From positions 710,833 through 774,832 of the forward strand of contig WIDE01000005.1 of assembly GCA_015039315.1 (NCBI GenBank): DNA of 64,000 nucleotides, written 5' to 3'. The stretch's first letter is position 1, and every line of letters starts with the position of its first letter. The position numbers and the translations under genes are program-made. Origin of the DNA: Clavulina sp. PMI_390. Lineage: Eukaryota; Basidiomycota; Agaricomycetes; Cantharellales; Hydnaceae. The notes under the pieces were generated by a model. It did not search any database and had not been told where the DNA came from. It saw only the letters and a program-made list of their open reading frames with translations. Of the stretch, positions 22,054-33,779 are shown one piece after another.

Positions 22054-24374
22054 ATGGTCACTTTTCATATTCTTGCATGCTTTTCTCTCCTCCTCTTCTT
22101 CTCACCTTTCACGAATGCGTTACGACTCCCACGATTCAATCTACCCTTTACTGCCCCTCCCTCAAAGCGACTTGATGCTCCCTTGACCTCATCTGTCTAC
22201 CCCAACATCCCGCCACCCCCTCCTCACATTGATCGAGCATCATGGGATCCCGTAGTGGGCAAAGCCTCAGGGAGCCATGCCTCCACCGTCAACAAGCAGA
22301 ACAGAACCGCTTCCAAAAGGACATCCCCGCCCATGAGCAAAAGGCGCCCGACTGACATAACGATCCCTGACACTTGGTACATCAGTCGAGCCTACCAAGG
22401 CGAACATTTCTTCGAGTACGTCCGCATGTTTTTTCTTTTAGTAGTATGATGTCATTCACCTAGACTGATGAGATGGTTATACTTTGCAGCAACTGGTCCT
22501 TCGCGACATACCCTGACCCAACACAGTACGTAAACAGTTATATTCTCATTCTTCACACCTGAGCGAGAAACAGCAACTGACTCATCAGCGCGATGTCATC
22601 CGCGACTCTTTGCTTCCTCCGATACCTTTTACAGTGGCCAAAGTCCAGTACGTCGGCCCCTCTGTATTGTTCACTGGAGGCGTCCACAAGGGTGTTCACC
22701 ACAATCTCCATTTTTCTGCAGGTACATCTCTAAAGAATGGGCCATGGCATCAAATATGTCCTACGTCAACGAGGCAGGCCAAGCTGTTATGCAAGTTGAT
22801 AATTGGTCGTGGCTTGCGCCTGGCCAGGCGCGGAACAGCATCAGAATCGAGTCGAACGACCTTTTCAACAAAGGGTTGTACATCCTCGATGTTGCAGCTG
22901 CTCCTTGGGGGTTGGTACCTTTCGTACACGACTTCTATTCCTTGTTTACAAGTCTGAGTGCTAATACCCATGCATCTCAATTGTTCTGCAGGTGTGGTGT
23001 CTGGCCTGCATGGTGGACAGTGTGAGTGTTCTGATCTTGTGTCCGACCTCTAAATTGTCTCCTAATCAGCATGCTCATTTTACCTTTATATTTTCCCTTA
23101 TACGCCAGCGGCCCTAATTGGCCCGCAGGTGGGGAGATCGACATCATCGAAGGTGTGCACGACAATGTGCACAATCAGGTGACTTACCATTCCAGCGAGA
23201 GTACGTACTTTCCCTAAACTCCATTGGATATATGCGGACCCCCAAGCTTACACGCTTACCCTTTGACCTAGATTGCTACTTGGTACCTCCAACCTCCACT
23301 ACACCGCTAGCGCAGAACCTCACTGGCTGGGTAACGGTGCGTCTCTATTCTCCAATGTCTTCGCCGCCCCATTACTCTGCTTGTCAGCTAACATCACGGA
23401 AATATCATTCAGACAACAGACTGCTATGCTTACTCCCCCGACGTCGGATGTGCCGTTATTGATCCCAGCGTAGCCTCATATGGCACCCAGTTCAACATTC
23501 TAGGAGGCGGGGTGTTCGCAATGATGTGGCTGGACGATAGCGTACGAGTCTGTGCGTATGCCAACATGGCACCATCTGACATAGACTGTCTCCCCCATTG
23601 CTCCATTTTGATCGTCATACTGCTATCTTCCGTGACCTATTTCCAGGGTTCTTCCATCGTTCATCCATCCCACAAGATATCCAGGCCAACTCCCCCAAAC
23701 CGAGCACTTGGGGAACTCCAACGTCTTTCCTAGGGAATGGGTGTGACATCCCATCCCACTTTTGGAATCACCAACTGGTGTTTGGTTCGTGTTCATCCCT
23801 AACTTAATTGGCGCTCACTGGCTAACAGTACCTCCTACTTCAGATATCACTTTCTGCGGACGTAAGTTTGGGGTCTGCTTCCTACCGATCTGGAACTCAT
23901 CGCTTTTACTATTCTTCGTCTCTTTGGCATTCACCACACTTTCACTCCATGGCTCTTTTTTTCTCCAGAATGTAAGCACCACCTGATCATACCAGACCTC
24001 AGGGCCTTATATTCTTCTCGCTATCTTGATAGGGGCTGGTTCAAGCTACGTGAGTTCGGGCTGCCCAGGAACATGCTCAGAACGAGTCCAGCAGCCGAGC
24101 AATTTTGTGGTAAGCACAAACCGCACACTCTCCTTCATTTGCGCCCCATACTGATTGGACGTGGTGCGAACTCTCAACCGCTCATCTTTGGGCTCGTGAG
24201 CAGAACGCGACATGGACGATTAATTATGTACATGTCTTTGGTAGCCCCGGCATTTTGGGGGGCAATGTCACTTCGAGCGCTCCTGTGACGCGACCCTCCG
24301 CTTCTAGCACAATTGCGATGCTGCTTACTTTCGGCATCGGAACGTTAGGAATCCAGATATTGCACGCGGTTTAA
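22054..24374 (+). CDS. GH16 endo-beta-glucanase-like protein with GPI signal, copy A (exon 3 length change may break the frame)
   Basis: The family hydrolyses beta-1,3(4)-glucans or remodels the fungal wall. Thirteen exons align one-to-one with copy B: 22054-22415, 22490-22525, 22635-22647, 22722-22910, 22992-23021, 23109-23200, 23272-23336, 23413-23551, 23647-23784, 23844-23861, 23969-23971, 24033-24109 and 24204-24374. A signal peptide is visible (ACFSLLLFFSPFTNALR). The active-site motif is GGEIDIIEG (ExDxxE), in WPAWWTVGPNWPAGGEIDI. The C-terminus is a serine/threonine-rich stretch plus a hydrophobic tail (TIAMLLTFGIGTLGIQIL), typical of GPI attachment. Twelve exons match copy B exactly in length. 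Exon 3 is 13 nt instead of 12, which shifts the frame. A different exon (22589-22642, CAG acceptor and GTCCAG donor) would keep the frame by adding about 14 unusual residues. The copy is either a recent pseudogene, differently spliced, or carries a sequence error. Confidence 0.75.
23969..23971 (+). other. 3-nt microexon (exon 11) of GH16 copy A
   Basis: AAT is flanked by a pyrimidine-rich TTTCTCCAG acceptor and a GTAAGC donor. Including it gives FCG-QW-AGSSY; skipping it keeps the frame but loses the tryptophan that GH16 relatives have at this place (FCGDWAG). Confidence 0.6.
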
Positions 24375-25094
24375 GCACCCCGTTGCCGAGCCGTATTCTT
24401 TAGTCTTGCTCCAATGTATTTCCTGCGTGGCAGGAAGAGCCCTTAGAAGTGGCTCACGGAAGGTTGGAAAACACCCAAAGACCTGTGTAATAATTGAGAG
24501 ATAAAGTAAAAGACAATTTCTTCATAGTTTATGCGCTCAATTCTAAGTAAGCTAACATGGCCACCGCGGTTTGTCCCATGTTGAGCGATTGCGTTTGCAC
24601 TTCATGTCATGTTATTGTCGATTTCAACGAACTTAAAAAATTGGTTTTCGCGCGTTTAACTCCTTGCAAGTAATCTCCCTCTGCTACATGATTAACATTA
24701 CATGAGAACAAATGTCAAGATGCCAGCTTGAATACTGAAATGATGGTCTAGTCTGAGACCGGAACCCACACCGGGACCGGACAATTCTAACAGCCCAGTC
24801 CGATGGCAAATCGGTCTCGGTCCGGTCCTCGGGATTGCTCTAACTTTGGGCACGCCGAAAAAGGTGGTGTCCCACACCGAGGCCATGGCATCACTACCCA
24901 ACTGCCAGCCTTACATATTTTGTTGGGCTTGGCACCGCCCTCTCCAGCTTCCATCCTTGATACCCAGAACACGACCTGCCCACCATTCATGACCTAGATT
25001 GACGCTTTTGTTCTCTACCCAACACCAACGCACTCCTGCCCTCTTAGAGCTTGTTTCCCTGCCTGGTTCTTATTCAGCTCGGCCATCCAAGCCA
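24375..25094. other. Spacer between the GH16 copies, with nested inverted repeats and a duplicated promoter block
   Basis: No gene is seen. At 24755-24828 there are nested inverted repeats (GAGACCG with CGGTCTC; GGACCGGA with TCCGGTCC). From about 24902 the sequence resembles the upstream block of copy A. A longer in-frame start at 24999 was not used, because the methionine at 25095 aligns with copy A and directly begins the signal peptide. Confidence 0.55.
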
Positions 25095-27411
25095 ATGGTC
25101 ACTTTTCCTCTTTTCACATGCTTTCTCCTCCTTCTCCTCTTTTCATCTTTAACGAATGCGTTACGACTTCCACGATTCAATCTACCCTTCACTGCCCCTC
25201 CCTCAAAGCGACTTGATACTCCCTTGACCTCATCTGTCTATCACAACATCCCACCACCTCCTCCTCACATTGATCAAGCATCATGGGACCCCGTGGTGGG
25301 CCAAGCCTCGGGGAGCCATGCCTCTGTCGTCAATAAACAGAACAGAACTGCTTCCAAAAGGACATCCCCTCCTATGAGCAAAAGGCGCCCGACTGATATC
25401 ACGATTCCTGACACTTGGTACATCAGTCGAGCCTACCAAGGCGAACATTTCTTCGAGTACGTCCGCATGTCTTCCAGGGGTATAATGTCATCCTCCAGGA
25501 CTGATACAATAGCCGTGCTTGCAGCGATTGGTCGTTCGCGACATACTCTGACCCAACATAGTACGCAAACAGTCATTCTCTATTCTTCTCACCCGAGCGA
25601 CGAATAGCAAGCGATTCATCGGCGCGATGTCATCCTCATCTCCATCCCTTTTGCTAACCATGCGCTTCCTTCCAGCGGCCAGGTCCAGTACGTTACTCTT
25701 GCGAGTGTGGACTACTATACCCATCAACATCTGTGTTCACTCCACTCCACAATATTTCAACAGGTACATCTCTAAAGAATGGGCCATGGCAACAAACATG
25801 TCCTACATCAACGAGGCCGGACAGGCCGTCATGCAGGTCGACAATTGGTCGTGGCTTGCACCAGGCCAGGCGCGGAACAGTATCAGGATCGAGTCGAACG
25901 ATCTTTTCAACAAAGGGCTATACATCCTCGATGTTGCAGCTGCTCCTTGGGGGTTGGTATCTTTTGTACACAATCTACCCTCATTTACGACTCGGAATAT
26001 TCATAAACATGGCTCCTGTTTTCGATCCGTTTTGAAGATGTGGTGTCTGGCCTGCATGGTGGACTGTGTCCGTCTTCTGATCTTGGGCCCGAGCTTCACC
26101 TTGTCTCCTAATCAGCTTGCCCATCATACCTTGATGTTTTTCTTTTACGTTAGAGGGCCTTATTGGCCTGCAGGTGGCGAGATTGACATAATGGAAGGTG
26201 TGCACGATAATGTACACAATCAGGTGACCTACCATACCAGCGAGAGCACGTACTTTCCTCCAAACCACTCGATGTATGCGGACCCTCGAGCTTACGTGCT
26301 GTCTTGCTTAATTCAGATTGCTACTTGGTGCCTCCGACTTCTACTACCCCGCTAGCGCAGAATCTTACTGGCTGGGTAACGGTGTGTTTTTATTTCCCCG
26401 ACGCCCCCACCGCCTATTTCTACATGCTAGTTAATATCACCCAAATCTCATCCAGACGACAGACTGCTATGCTTATTCCCCAGACGTCGGTTGCGCCGTC
26501 ATTGACCCTAGCGTAGCCTCGTACGGCACGCAATTCAATATCCTTGGAGGCGGAGTATTCGCGATGATGTGGTTGGACGATAGTGTACGAGTCTGTGCGT
26601 ATGCCAATATGGCACTGCTTGAGTGAGGCTCTGTCTCCCGCATTGCTCCATCCTAATCGCCATATTGCGGCCCTTCGTGACCTATTCCTAGGGTTCTTCC
26701 ATCGTTCTTCCATCCCACCAGACATCCAGACCAACTCCCCCAAACCGAGCACTTGGGGAACTCCGACGTCTTTCCTAGGGAATGGGTGTGACATCCCATC
26801 CCACTTTTGGAACCATCAGCTGGTGTTCGGTTCGTGCTCGTGCTCGACTCGATCGGCATTTACTCGCTAACAGTATCCCTCTATCAGACATCACTTTCTG
26901 CGGAGGTAAGTTTGGGACCTGCTTCTCACCGATCTGGAGCTCATCCCTTTTACTATTCCTGGCATTCATCACAACCTCAACCAATGAATATTTTTCTCCA
27001 GTATGTGAGTGAGCACAACATGAACGCATCGGACGTTAGGGTCTTATATTCTCCTCGTTATTCCGACAGGGGCTGGGTCAAGCTACGTGAGCTCAGGATG
27101 CCCCGGAACGTGCTCGGAACGAGTCCAGCAGCCGAGCAACTTTGTGGTAAGCGCAAAACGCCCTCACACTCTCATCGGCTACTCGTACTGATTGTATGTG
27201 CTGCGAACCCTTAACCGCTCACCGTATGGTTCACGAGCAGAACGCATCATGGACAATTAATTATGTGCATGTCTTTGGGAGCCCTGGCATTTCAGGGGGC
27301 AACGTCACTTCGAGCGCCCCTGCGACACGACCCTCTGGTTCTAGCACAATTATAAAGCTCCTTACTTTTGGCATCGGAGCGCTAGGAATCCAGACGCTGT
27401 ACACGCTATAG
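25095..27411 (+). CDS. GH16 endo-beta-glucanase-like protein with GPI signal, copy B
   Basis: This is the intact paralogue of the gene before it: 443 residues from 13 exons (25095-25456, 25525-25560, 25676-25687, 25764-25952, 26038-26067, 26154-26245, 26317-26381, 26456-26594, 26692-26829, 26888-26905, 27002-27004, 27070-27146 and 27241-27411). Signal peptide: LFTCFLLLLLFSSLTNALR. The catalytic motif GGEIDIMEG gives glutamates near residues 219 and 224 with aspartate 221. Later motifs are WGTPTSFLGNGCDIPSHFW and SSGCPGTCSERVQQPSNFV, and the C-terminus has a hydrophobic GPI-type tail. Exon 6 must end at a GC donor (26246, GCACGT), where copy A has GTACGT; a GT donor four bases later breaks the frame. 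Exon 11 is a 3-nt microexon as in copy A. The protein is expected at the cell surface, where it would cut or remodel beta-glucan. Confidence 0.88.
27002..27004 (+). other. 3-nt microexon (exon 11) of GH16 copy B
   Basis: TAT lies between a TTTTTCTCCAG acceptor and a GTGAGT donor. It completes a valine codon and starts the tryptophan codon (FCG-VW-AGSSY). Position and phase equal those of the copy A microexon although the base sequence differs. Confidence 0.6.
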
Positions 27412-27975
27412 ATTGTATCCATGTGCGCACTAAACAGCTCGGGGCAGCGGCTATGCCGTGTCCGATGCTCATTGGACTTTTGTTCCCCCATAGATGGTTC
27501 GTGATCTAATCCACAACATGTACATTAGACACATCTTGCCCTAAAGGCGTGTCATTCGACCCTAATACACAACTAGCTTAGCTCGAGGAGAGGGACGCAA
27601 GACAATCGTCTCGACTGCATAATGGGGTACATGAGCCGACTCGTAGGCTGGATACAATGTCCAGATCTGAACATGAAAAGAAGCCGATATCGAGATAGCA
27701 TGGATAAATCCCTTATAGAAGGGCTGTGAGGTGTGATGGGCAGTGATACGAGCGCGAAAGCGATGCGGAACGACGGATAACGAGATAAAAGGACTCAGAC
27801 GTAAGAAGAAAAGAAAACTAAGAATCATGGATCCAGAAAGAGATTAAGAGCTCAGCTCTAGAAGATATCAGTTGTATATGAAAGATATTGTTCCCCAGAT
27901 GTCTGGAAGAACACCGCCATGCAATGGCAAGAAAAAGTGCCCAAAATCGAATGTATGGGGCGTCTAATGAGATAC
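27412..27975. other. Convergent intergenic space between GH16 copy B and the formin
   Basis: About 560 bp holding two 3' ends. No reading frame, repeat or RNA gene was recognised. Confidence 0.5.
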
Positions 27976-30900
27976 CTACGAAGGGCCACTAGGAGCGTCT
28001 TCGTACTCTGAGTCGCCAGGGGACGTTAGTCCCGGGGAGGGAACCAGTCTGCTCCCAGCTGTTGACGAGGCAGGAGAGTCGAGGCGCGACGAGGGTGTAA
28101 TTGCAACGCGCACAGTAGACTCAACCCCGCCATCGTCACCGCCATCTGCATTAGCAGCCGCGCCTTCGGCTTCCTCAGGTATTGCGTCGCTTCTCGCCAT
28201 TGGAGAGAAAACGTCTACGGACGAAAAGGAGCTGCTCATATCGGCAGCAGCGCCTTTGAGTGACCCACGTATCCGCGATCGGCGTGGGGGTCTGGCCGCG
28301 GTGGGTGTTGCAGAAGAGCCAGGAAGGGAGAGAGTGGTGCCGAGGTTACCCAATCCTGAACCCGGCGTGAACCCGTCCTGTTGAAGTGCAGCTAGCATGT
28401 CCTTCGCCTTGTCTGCGGCGTCACCCGACATGCTGCTGCCCGTAAGCTGTGGAACAAGTCTTCCGGGCACACTAGGACCTCCACCCATACTGCCACCACC
28501 AGGAGCGCCGGAAGAAACGCCTGATATGGATGAAATGCTGGCTCGACCGCCACGAGATCGTTTCGCTCGTCGCCCGATCACGTCACCAGCAGTCAGTCTC
28601 GCCATGATTGTGTCAAAGTTATCCTTGGTCGGGCCCGCTTCAGCCACAGTATCATTGGCACTTTGAGCACGCGCGGTGCGAAGGTCCTCAGCGTATTGTT
28701 TGCGCTTCTCGGCCGCCGCAAGCTCTTCTGCAGCCGTGACGTTCTCGGATTTACATTTCTGGAGCGGGGCGGGAACACAGGGTCAGGATTCAGCGACTGG
28801 AATGCAACAGGAAAACAAACCTTGTAGGAAGTCAAGAAAGTCTTGAAAACACCAAAGAATTCGGTAGAAGCCATGGTCTTGCTATCTTCGCCAAAATATC
28901 TGACGACCTCGTTGAAGGTGGCATCAGCCAGCGTTACTTGGTCCATCAAATCCTCCAATCGATCGCTAGCCTCAGTCACAAACCGCCACATCATGGGTCC
29001 GTATTTGTCTTCAGGCTTGATTTTGTCGGGACTGAAATTCTCCGTGAGGTCTACCTTAATCTTGCTGAGACCAGTGCGCAGTTCCATGAGACCCTTGCGC
29101 ACTTCCTGCAAATTTACTGCAATAATTATTCTTCAGTATTGGAAAGGAGCAAGGGAGGCAATTATATATTATCTGACCTCGATGAGCCTCTCCTGGAGCC
29201 TGAAGCTCGTCGATAAATCCTTCGATTTCAGGGAAATGCTTGGCGACGGTCCGTTCAAGGAAGTGGAGTAAGGTCGTATTATGAACAGATTTTGTGTCAA
29301 CCAACTAGTAAAAAAAGTATGATCAAGGTCAAATCAAGAAGTGAAAGGGTATTCAGATACTTACCTTGTTGATACTGCTGACACGGAAACCAAATGCTCC
29401 ACCCTTGTGTCCTTCACCGTTCATGTAATTCCCCATAAGAAGGATCAGCTGCATGGTAACAGAGCCGTCAGTCTTAGTTAAATACGCAATCCAGGTGCAC
29501 CTACACTCATGAGCTCCTTGAAGTGGCTGGCATTTTGGAGAGCAAGACCTGCGTCAACCAACTTCTTTGCACCCTGTTCAGCAGCAAAGTGTTAGAACAA
29601 CTACTTCAGCCCAAAGCTTAGCACTGACATCATTCAGAAGACCAAAGGCTTCATCGAACTTCGCTCGGTAGAGCATACCATCAAGGCGAGCACCTAGTCC
29701 TTCGATCTTGATCAGTTGAACCATGAGACGATCTGACAGGTGCAAGGCTTCTAGCTCCTCCGGTGCCGCTGTCACATAGACGTTCAGCTTTCCGATCTAC
29801 AAAAGTCTTATGAGTCAGTATGGAGGGGCGGCAGGGCGGATGAACACACTTGATCTGGTGTAGGTAGCACCCGCTTCAACTCAGAGATGAAGAGTTCGGT
29901 ACAAAGGTCACGGTCAAACAAGAGCAAATGCTGAGCGATTTGTTCTGGTGTCCATTTCTTGACACGTTGAATGATAATTTCTGGGATCCCGCGGTGCATA
30001 GATCAATGGGTGAAATGCCTGACGATATGACGAGATGACACTCACCGACACGCCTCTTCGTCGCAGGATCCAATACACTCTTAAGCTCGGCTTTCTTGCG
30101 CTGATCTGTTGTAAAGATATGAGTGGACTCCTTTGCCAATCACCAATTAGATACGCACCAACAAGCCGCCGTACGAGCTCCTTCGCTTTGAAGCCTTCTT
30201 CCATCTCACCCCAGACGTCGTTAACTTTCAGTCGTTCAAAGAACTCTCGCTCCTTTTCAGAACTCTCACTCCCCCATAACGTTCTCTCAGCTTGCTGTTG
30301 AGGTAGCTTGTCCCATTGAAGCTGTTTCATGCCTTTCGCATAGTTTTCAACCTTCTTGCGAGTATTAGGAGCGTTATGGGTGGATGATCGATTCGAGTTA
30401 TAATTTGAAGTTGGGGGAGATTGGAGGTTTCGGAGTTTTGACGACATAGGGGGAGGTGGTGGGGCAGGTGGCGAAGTCGTGGCAGAAGGGAGAGCAGATG
30501 TCATGGGCGACACCCAGCCAGGAGGTGGTGGAGGTGGAGGTGGCGGAGGGGGAGGGAACGGTCCTGCTGATCCGGGTGGTGGCGGAGGAGGTGGAGGCGG
30601 CGGCGGCGGCGGCGGAGGGGGAGGTGCGCTTCCGTCAGAAGGAAGAGCTGGTAGAGGGGCGTTGGAAAGATTTGAAGGAAGTCGTGCTGGCCGAGCACCA
30701 AGTTTAGCGGCAAGCTGTTGCTGGATTGATAGGAATCCACCAGAAGCGGGACCATCTTCATCGACGGATTCTGAAGGAGACTCTCGGCCTTGTTCACCAG
30801 CAAGGATAGAGTTGTGCGACAAGCCAGAGGCAGTTCGCCGAAGGCCATTGGCACCTCCTGATGCGTCGAGCCGCGCGCCAGCTCGACGGGGCGATCCATT

Positions 30901-33779
30901 GGGCCCACGGAGACTCTTCAGGTGCGTTGAACCCATCGGAGGCGACTAAACATACCAAGTTGGCGTCATTGTGCGTGAAGAGCAAGCGAGCTGTGTCACA
31001 TACCATCAGTTCTGCGCCAGCAGCTAACGTCTCCTCCATGTGAGCTCGGACATGCTCATCTTCTGCATCCATAAACTGAGATGCTCGGAATGAGTTATCG
31101 CCCCCCGCAACAAAGCTTTCTTCTGCTGCTCGCCGCCTTCGTTCGCGGGTTTTCCGCCGATTTCGTATTGACCCGACATCAACGCCAACAGCTGGCTCGC
31201 CGCCATCCGTGTCATCGTCATCATCATCCCCGTCGTCATTGTCTTGTCCACGCCTGCCTTCGAGGATACCAACGGTCTTCTTCCGCTCCATCTGCTTGGA
31301 GAGGCTGTAGATGAGATCTTTACGATCCATCCCGCGACTCGCATCCATTGCTGACATGAAACCCCTCGAGTCTTTGAGCATCTTGAAGAGCTCTGATATC
31401 TGCAATTCTAGTTGCTGCATTTGATCTTGGTGAGTGCGCCGTTCTTCGCCAAGTTGTTCTTGGAGAGCCTCGATCGTGGCGTTCGCAATTCGAAGTTTCT
31501 CCTCAGCATCCGACAGCTTCTGCTTAAGGTCAGTGATCATGCCATCACCGACTGTGGCCAGCTCGGCTTCCAAGGTCTCCTTCTCTAGCTTAAGCTGGCC
31601 CAACTGGACACGGGCCTCGCTAGCCTCTTTCTCTGCTGCTTGTGCACGCTCAGAATCGCCAAATTGGGCTACGAGACGCTCAACGGAGAGTCCAACTGTA
31701 TTCGAGAGACCATCACCAAAGTTGGCCTTCTTGTCGAGCACGACAGAAGTAACGAAGGAATCGATCAGTCGGAAGTACCTGCTCTTCACCTCCTCGTCCT
31801 CTCGAACGAGTAGTAGGTGCTGCATGGCCGAGAGGAAGTATTTGAAGGCTTCTGTCCCTTCGACATTCGCCATGATAGCGCGGTAGACGTCGTAAGGGTC
31901 GGACATGTCGCGGAGAATGTCTTGGTCGAAGTTCTTCAGCATCAAGGCATGGTCTTCTTCGTACAACTCATCATACATGTCGAGTTGCTTGTCAAGTCCT
32001 GCGAATTGAAAGCTTCGGCAATGTTCGAGGATTCGATTAAGACCTGCAGCCTCCATCTGGGATCGGTAGTGCATTCGGAGCTCAAAATCCTCTGTTTGCT
32101 TGAGAATGCCCACGATGAGGATAACATTGCTTTGCTAGGGTGGGAGAGACATCAGTACCGGTAACGCTTCAAGTGGAGCAGAAGGAAAGAACTTACCGCA
32201 TAGTCATTCAACGATGCATCAAGTCCTTGGTTTCTGCGGACCTCCTCGCTGGCACCCACAAGACTACCCCATTTCCCTCGACCACTAAGGGTGAACTCTA
32301 AGGACTTGAACCAGTAGTCGAAGCGTCCGACTTCGCTATTCGAAGTGCTGACGACGTCAAGGGCAGCGAGAACACTGGGCAATGCAATCGACTCCTCATA
32401 GTAGCAGAGGAATGATAGCATCTCCAATACGTTCTTCCGTGCAGGTAAGCTCGGAGAGTTGAGCGAGCATGCTATGTAATTGATAGCAAGGGGATGGGCG
32501 ATAGCATCGTTGGCTCCGTCCTAAGAAAAGAGTAAGTACCAAGGAACTCTCCTTTACAACGCGCCATTTCGCTGACGCACCTCCTCGTTCAGGGCCACCC
32601 GGAGACATTTCAATATCTCATATTCGAGGCTGGTGTCGGCCTCCTTACGATTCGGCCCTTTCCGGTTGATGTTACTTAGAGCGGTGGCAAGGACGGATAT
32701 GCCTTGTAATTGAACAAACGACTTCAGCCATCTACAGAATATATATATCAGTTGAAATATTCCGTTGGACATAATTGATTGACATACGCCAGCGGGAATG
32801 TTCGCAAGGACACAGTGAGACTCATGACATGTTTGGTGGTAATCGTCATATCCATGAATTTCTTCAAATACCACTCAGGAGTATCTTTCGAGTATGACCC
32901 TCCTGGGAGAACGCCCTGGGCAGTCAACCGTTTGGCATCCGACAGGTTCTTGCGTTCCGCATCCCAACGAGCTAGCTCGTTCTGATACACAAGTTTCCAC
33001 TTGGCATCAAGAGGAGGGTCGAAGGTGTCTGGCATTCCTCGAGTTGCCTTCATCTGCTGGAACATCGCCTCGATATCTGCAGGGTTCTCGGGCTTTGGGA
33101 ACACAAACTCTTCGTCATGTCTATGTATATGCAGGCGGGCGAGGTGTTCCCCAATGTCCGTAGCGGCGGCGGCTAGCGAAGGCCCATACTTGTCTCGTGC
33201 AGCCATAGATGCACGATACAGCTCGCTCTTTATTGTCGCGCTAGAGGTTGGTCTATGCGTTGGCCGTGGAGATGCAGGCCGGCTGCTGTTGGCCAGATCG
33301 GGCATGTAGGATTTTGAGGGGGAGGTGGAAGGCTGTGGGTATGAATTGGAGGACGCAACGGATGAGGTGTCGGTCTCTCTTCGTTTTCCATTGGATCTTT
33401 GTCCAGAGCTGGACATGGTACTGATGGAAGTTCGTGAGTCCGATGCAGTGGGAGTTCGTGAAACTGCTGCTGGACTGGTGGCAAACGTGCTACCAGACCA
33501 GTCTCCGTCGATCATAGAGCTGTCTGGTGTTCGTCGGCGATCGCGTAGCGCCCCAGAATGAATATTAAAGTCTGTCCCATCAGCTGTTAGGGTTGGGTTT
33601 GTCATAGGTGCTGAGATCATTGATGCTGTCGGTCTCCCACTTGGAGACGCAGGAATTGGAGGACGACCAGAGGGAGAAAGCTTGTCGTAAGGAACGGAGC
33701 GTTCATCAAGTTCAGAAGCATTAGAAATAGAGATTCCTCGAGGTCGGGTGGGCTTTTTGCGCCCAAAAAGAGAGTCCAT
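27976..33779 (-). CDS. BNI1: Bni1/SepA-type diaphanous-related formin
   Basis: Formins nucleate linear actin for polarised tip growth, septation and the contractile ring, and are switched on by Rho GTPases. About 1700 residues come from 13 exons: 33779-32788, 32731-32581, 32520-32197, 32134-31004, 30945-30159, 30105-30046, 29980-29850, 29796-29629, 29573-29505, 29448-29365, 29304-29178, 29116-28821 and 28758-27976. Order: a disordered N-terminus; a GTPase-binding/FH3 region (from PEWYLKKFMDM through LEYEILKCLRVALNEE to LRMHYRSQMEAAGL); a coiled coil (LEKETLEAELATVGDG); an FH1 region with two long proline runs near residue 1000; and an FH2 domain including KQLQWDKL, LKSVLDPATKRRVEIII, LILLMGNYMN and GAFGFRVSSINKLVDTKS. 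A DAD-like autoinhibitory motif (FDTIMARLTAGDVIGRRAKR) and a disordered tail close the protein. The intron before FH1 (31003-30946) was chosen over a 40-nt alternative because it has a GTATGT donor and keeps phase. Confidence 0.94.

Larger units (their letters stand above)
21843..27411 (+). repeat. Tandem duplication carrying GH16 gene plus proximal promoter
   Basis: Two head-to-tail units, about 21843-24374 and 24902-27411. Exons are very similar, introns moderately so, and the block of about 200 bp before each start is recognisably shared. This duplication looks younger than the RdRP pair. Confidence 0.9.

Noticed and set aside
24999..25094. N-terminal extension of GH16 copy B to an upstream in-frame codon
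   Set aside because: The extension has no counterpart in copy A and would bury the signal peptide.
30479..30949. Glycine-rich open frame on the plus strand
   Set aside because: It is the exact antisense of the formin FH1 proline runs, which are supported by flanking FH3 and FH2 domains.
30906..30963. 40-nt intron alternative at the FH1 border of the formin
   Set aside because: The 58-nt intron at 31003-30946 has a better GTATGT donor and normal length and also keeps phase.
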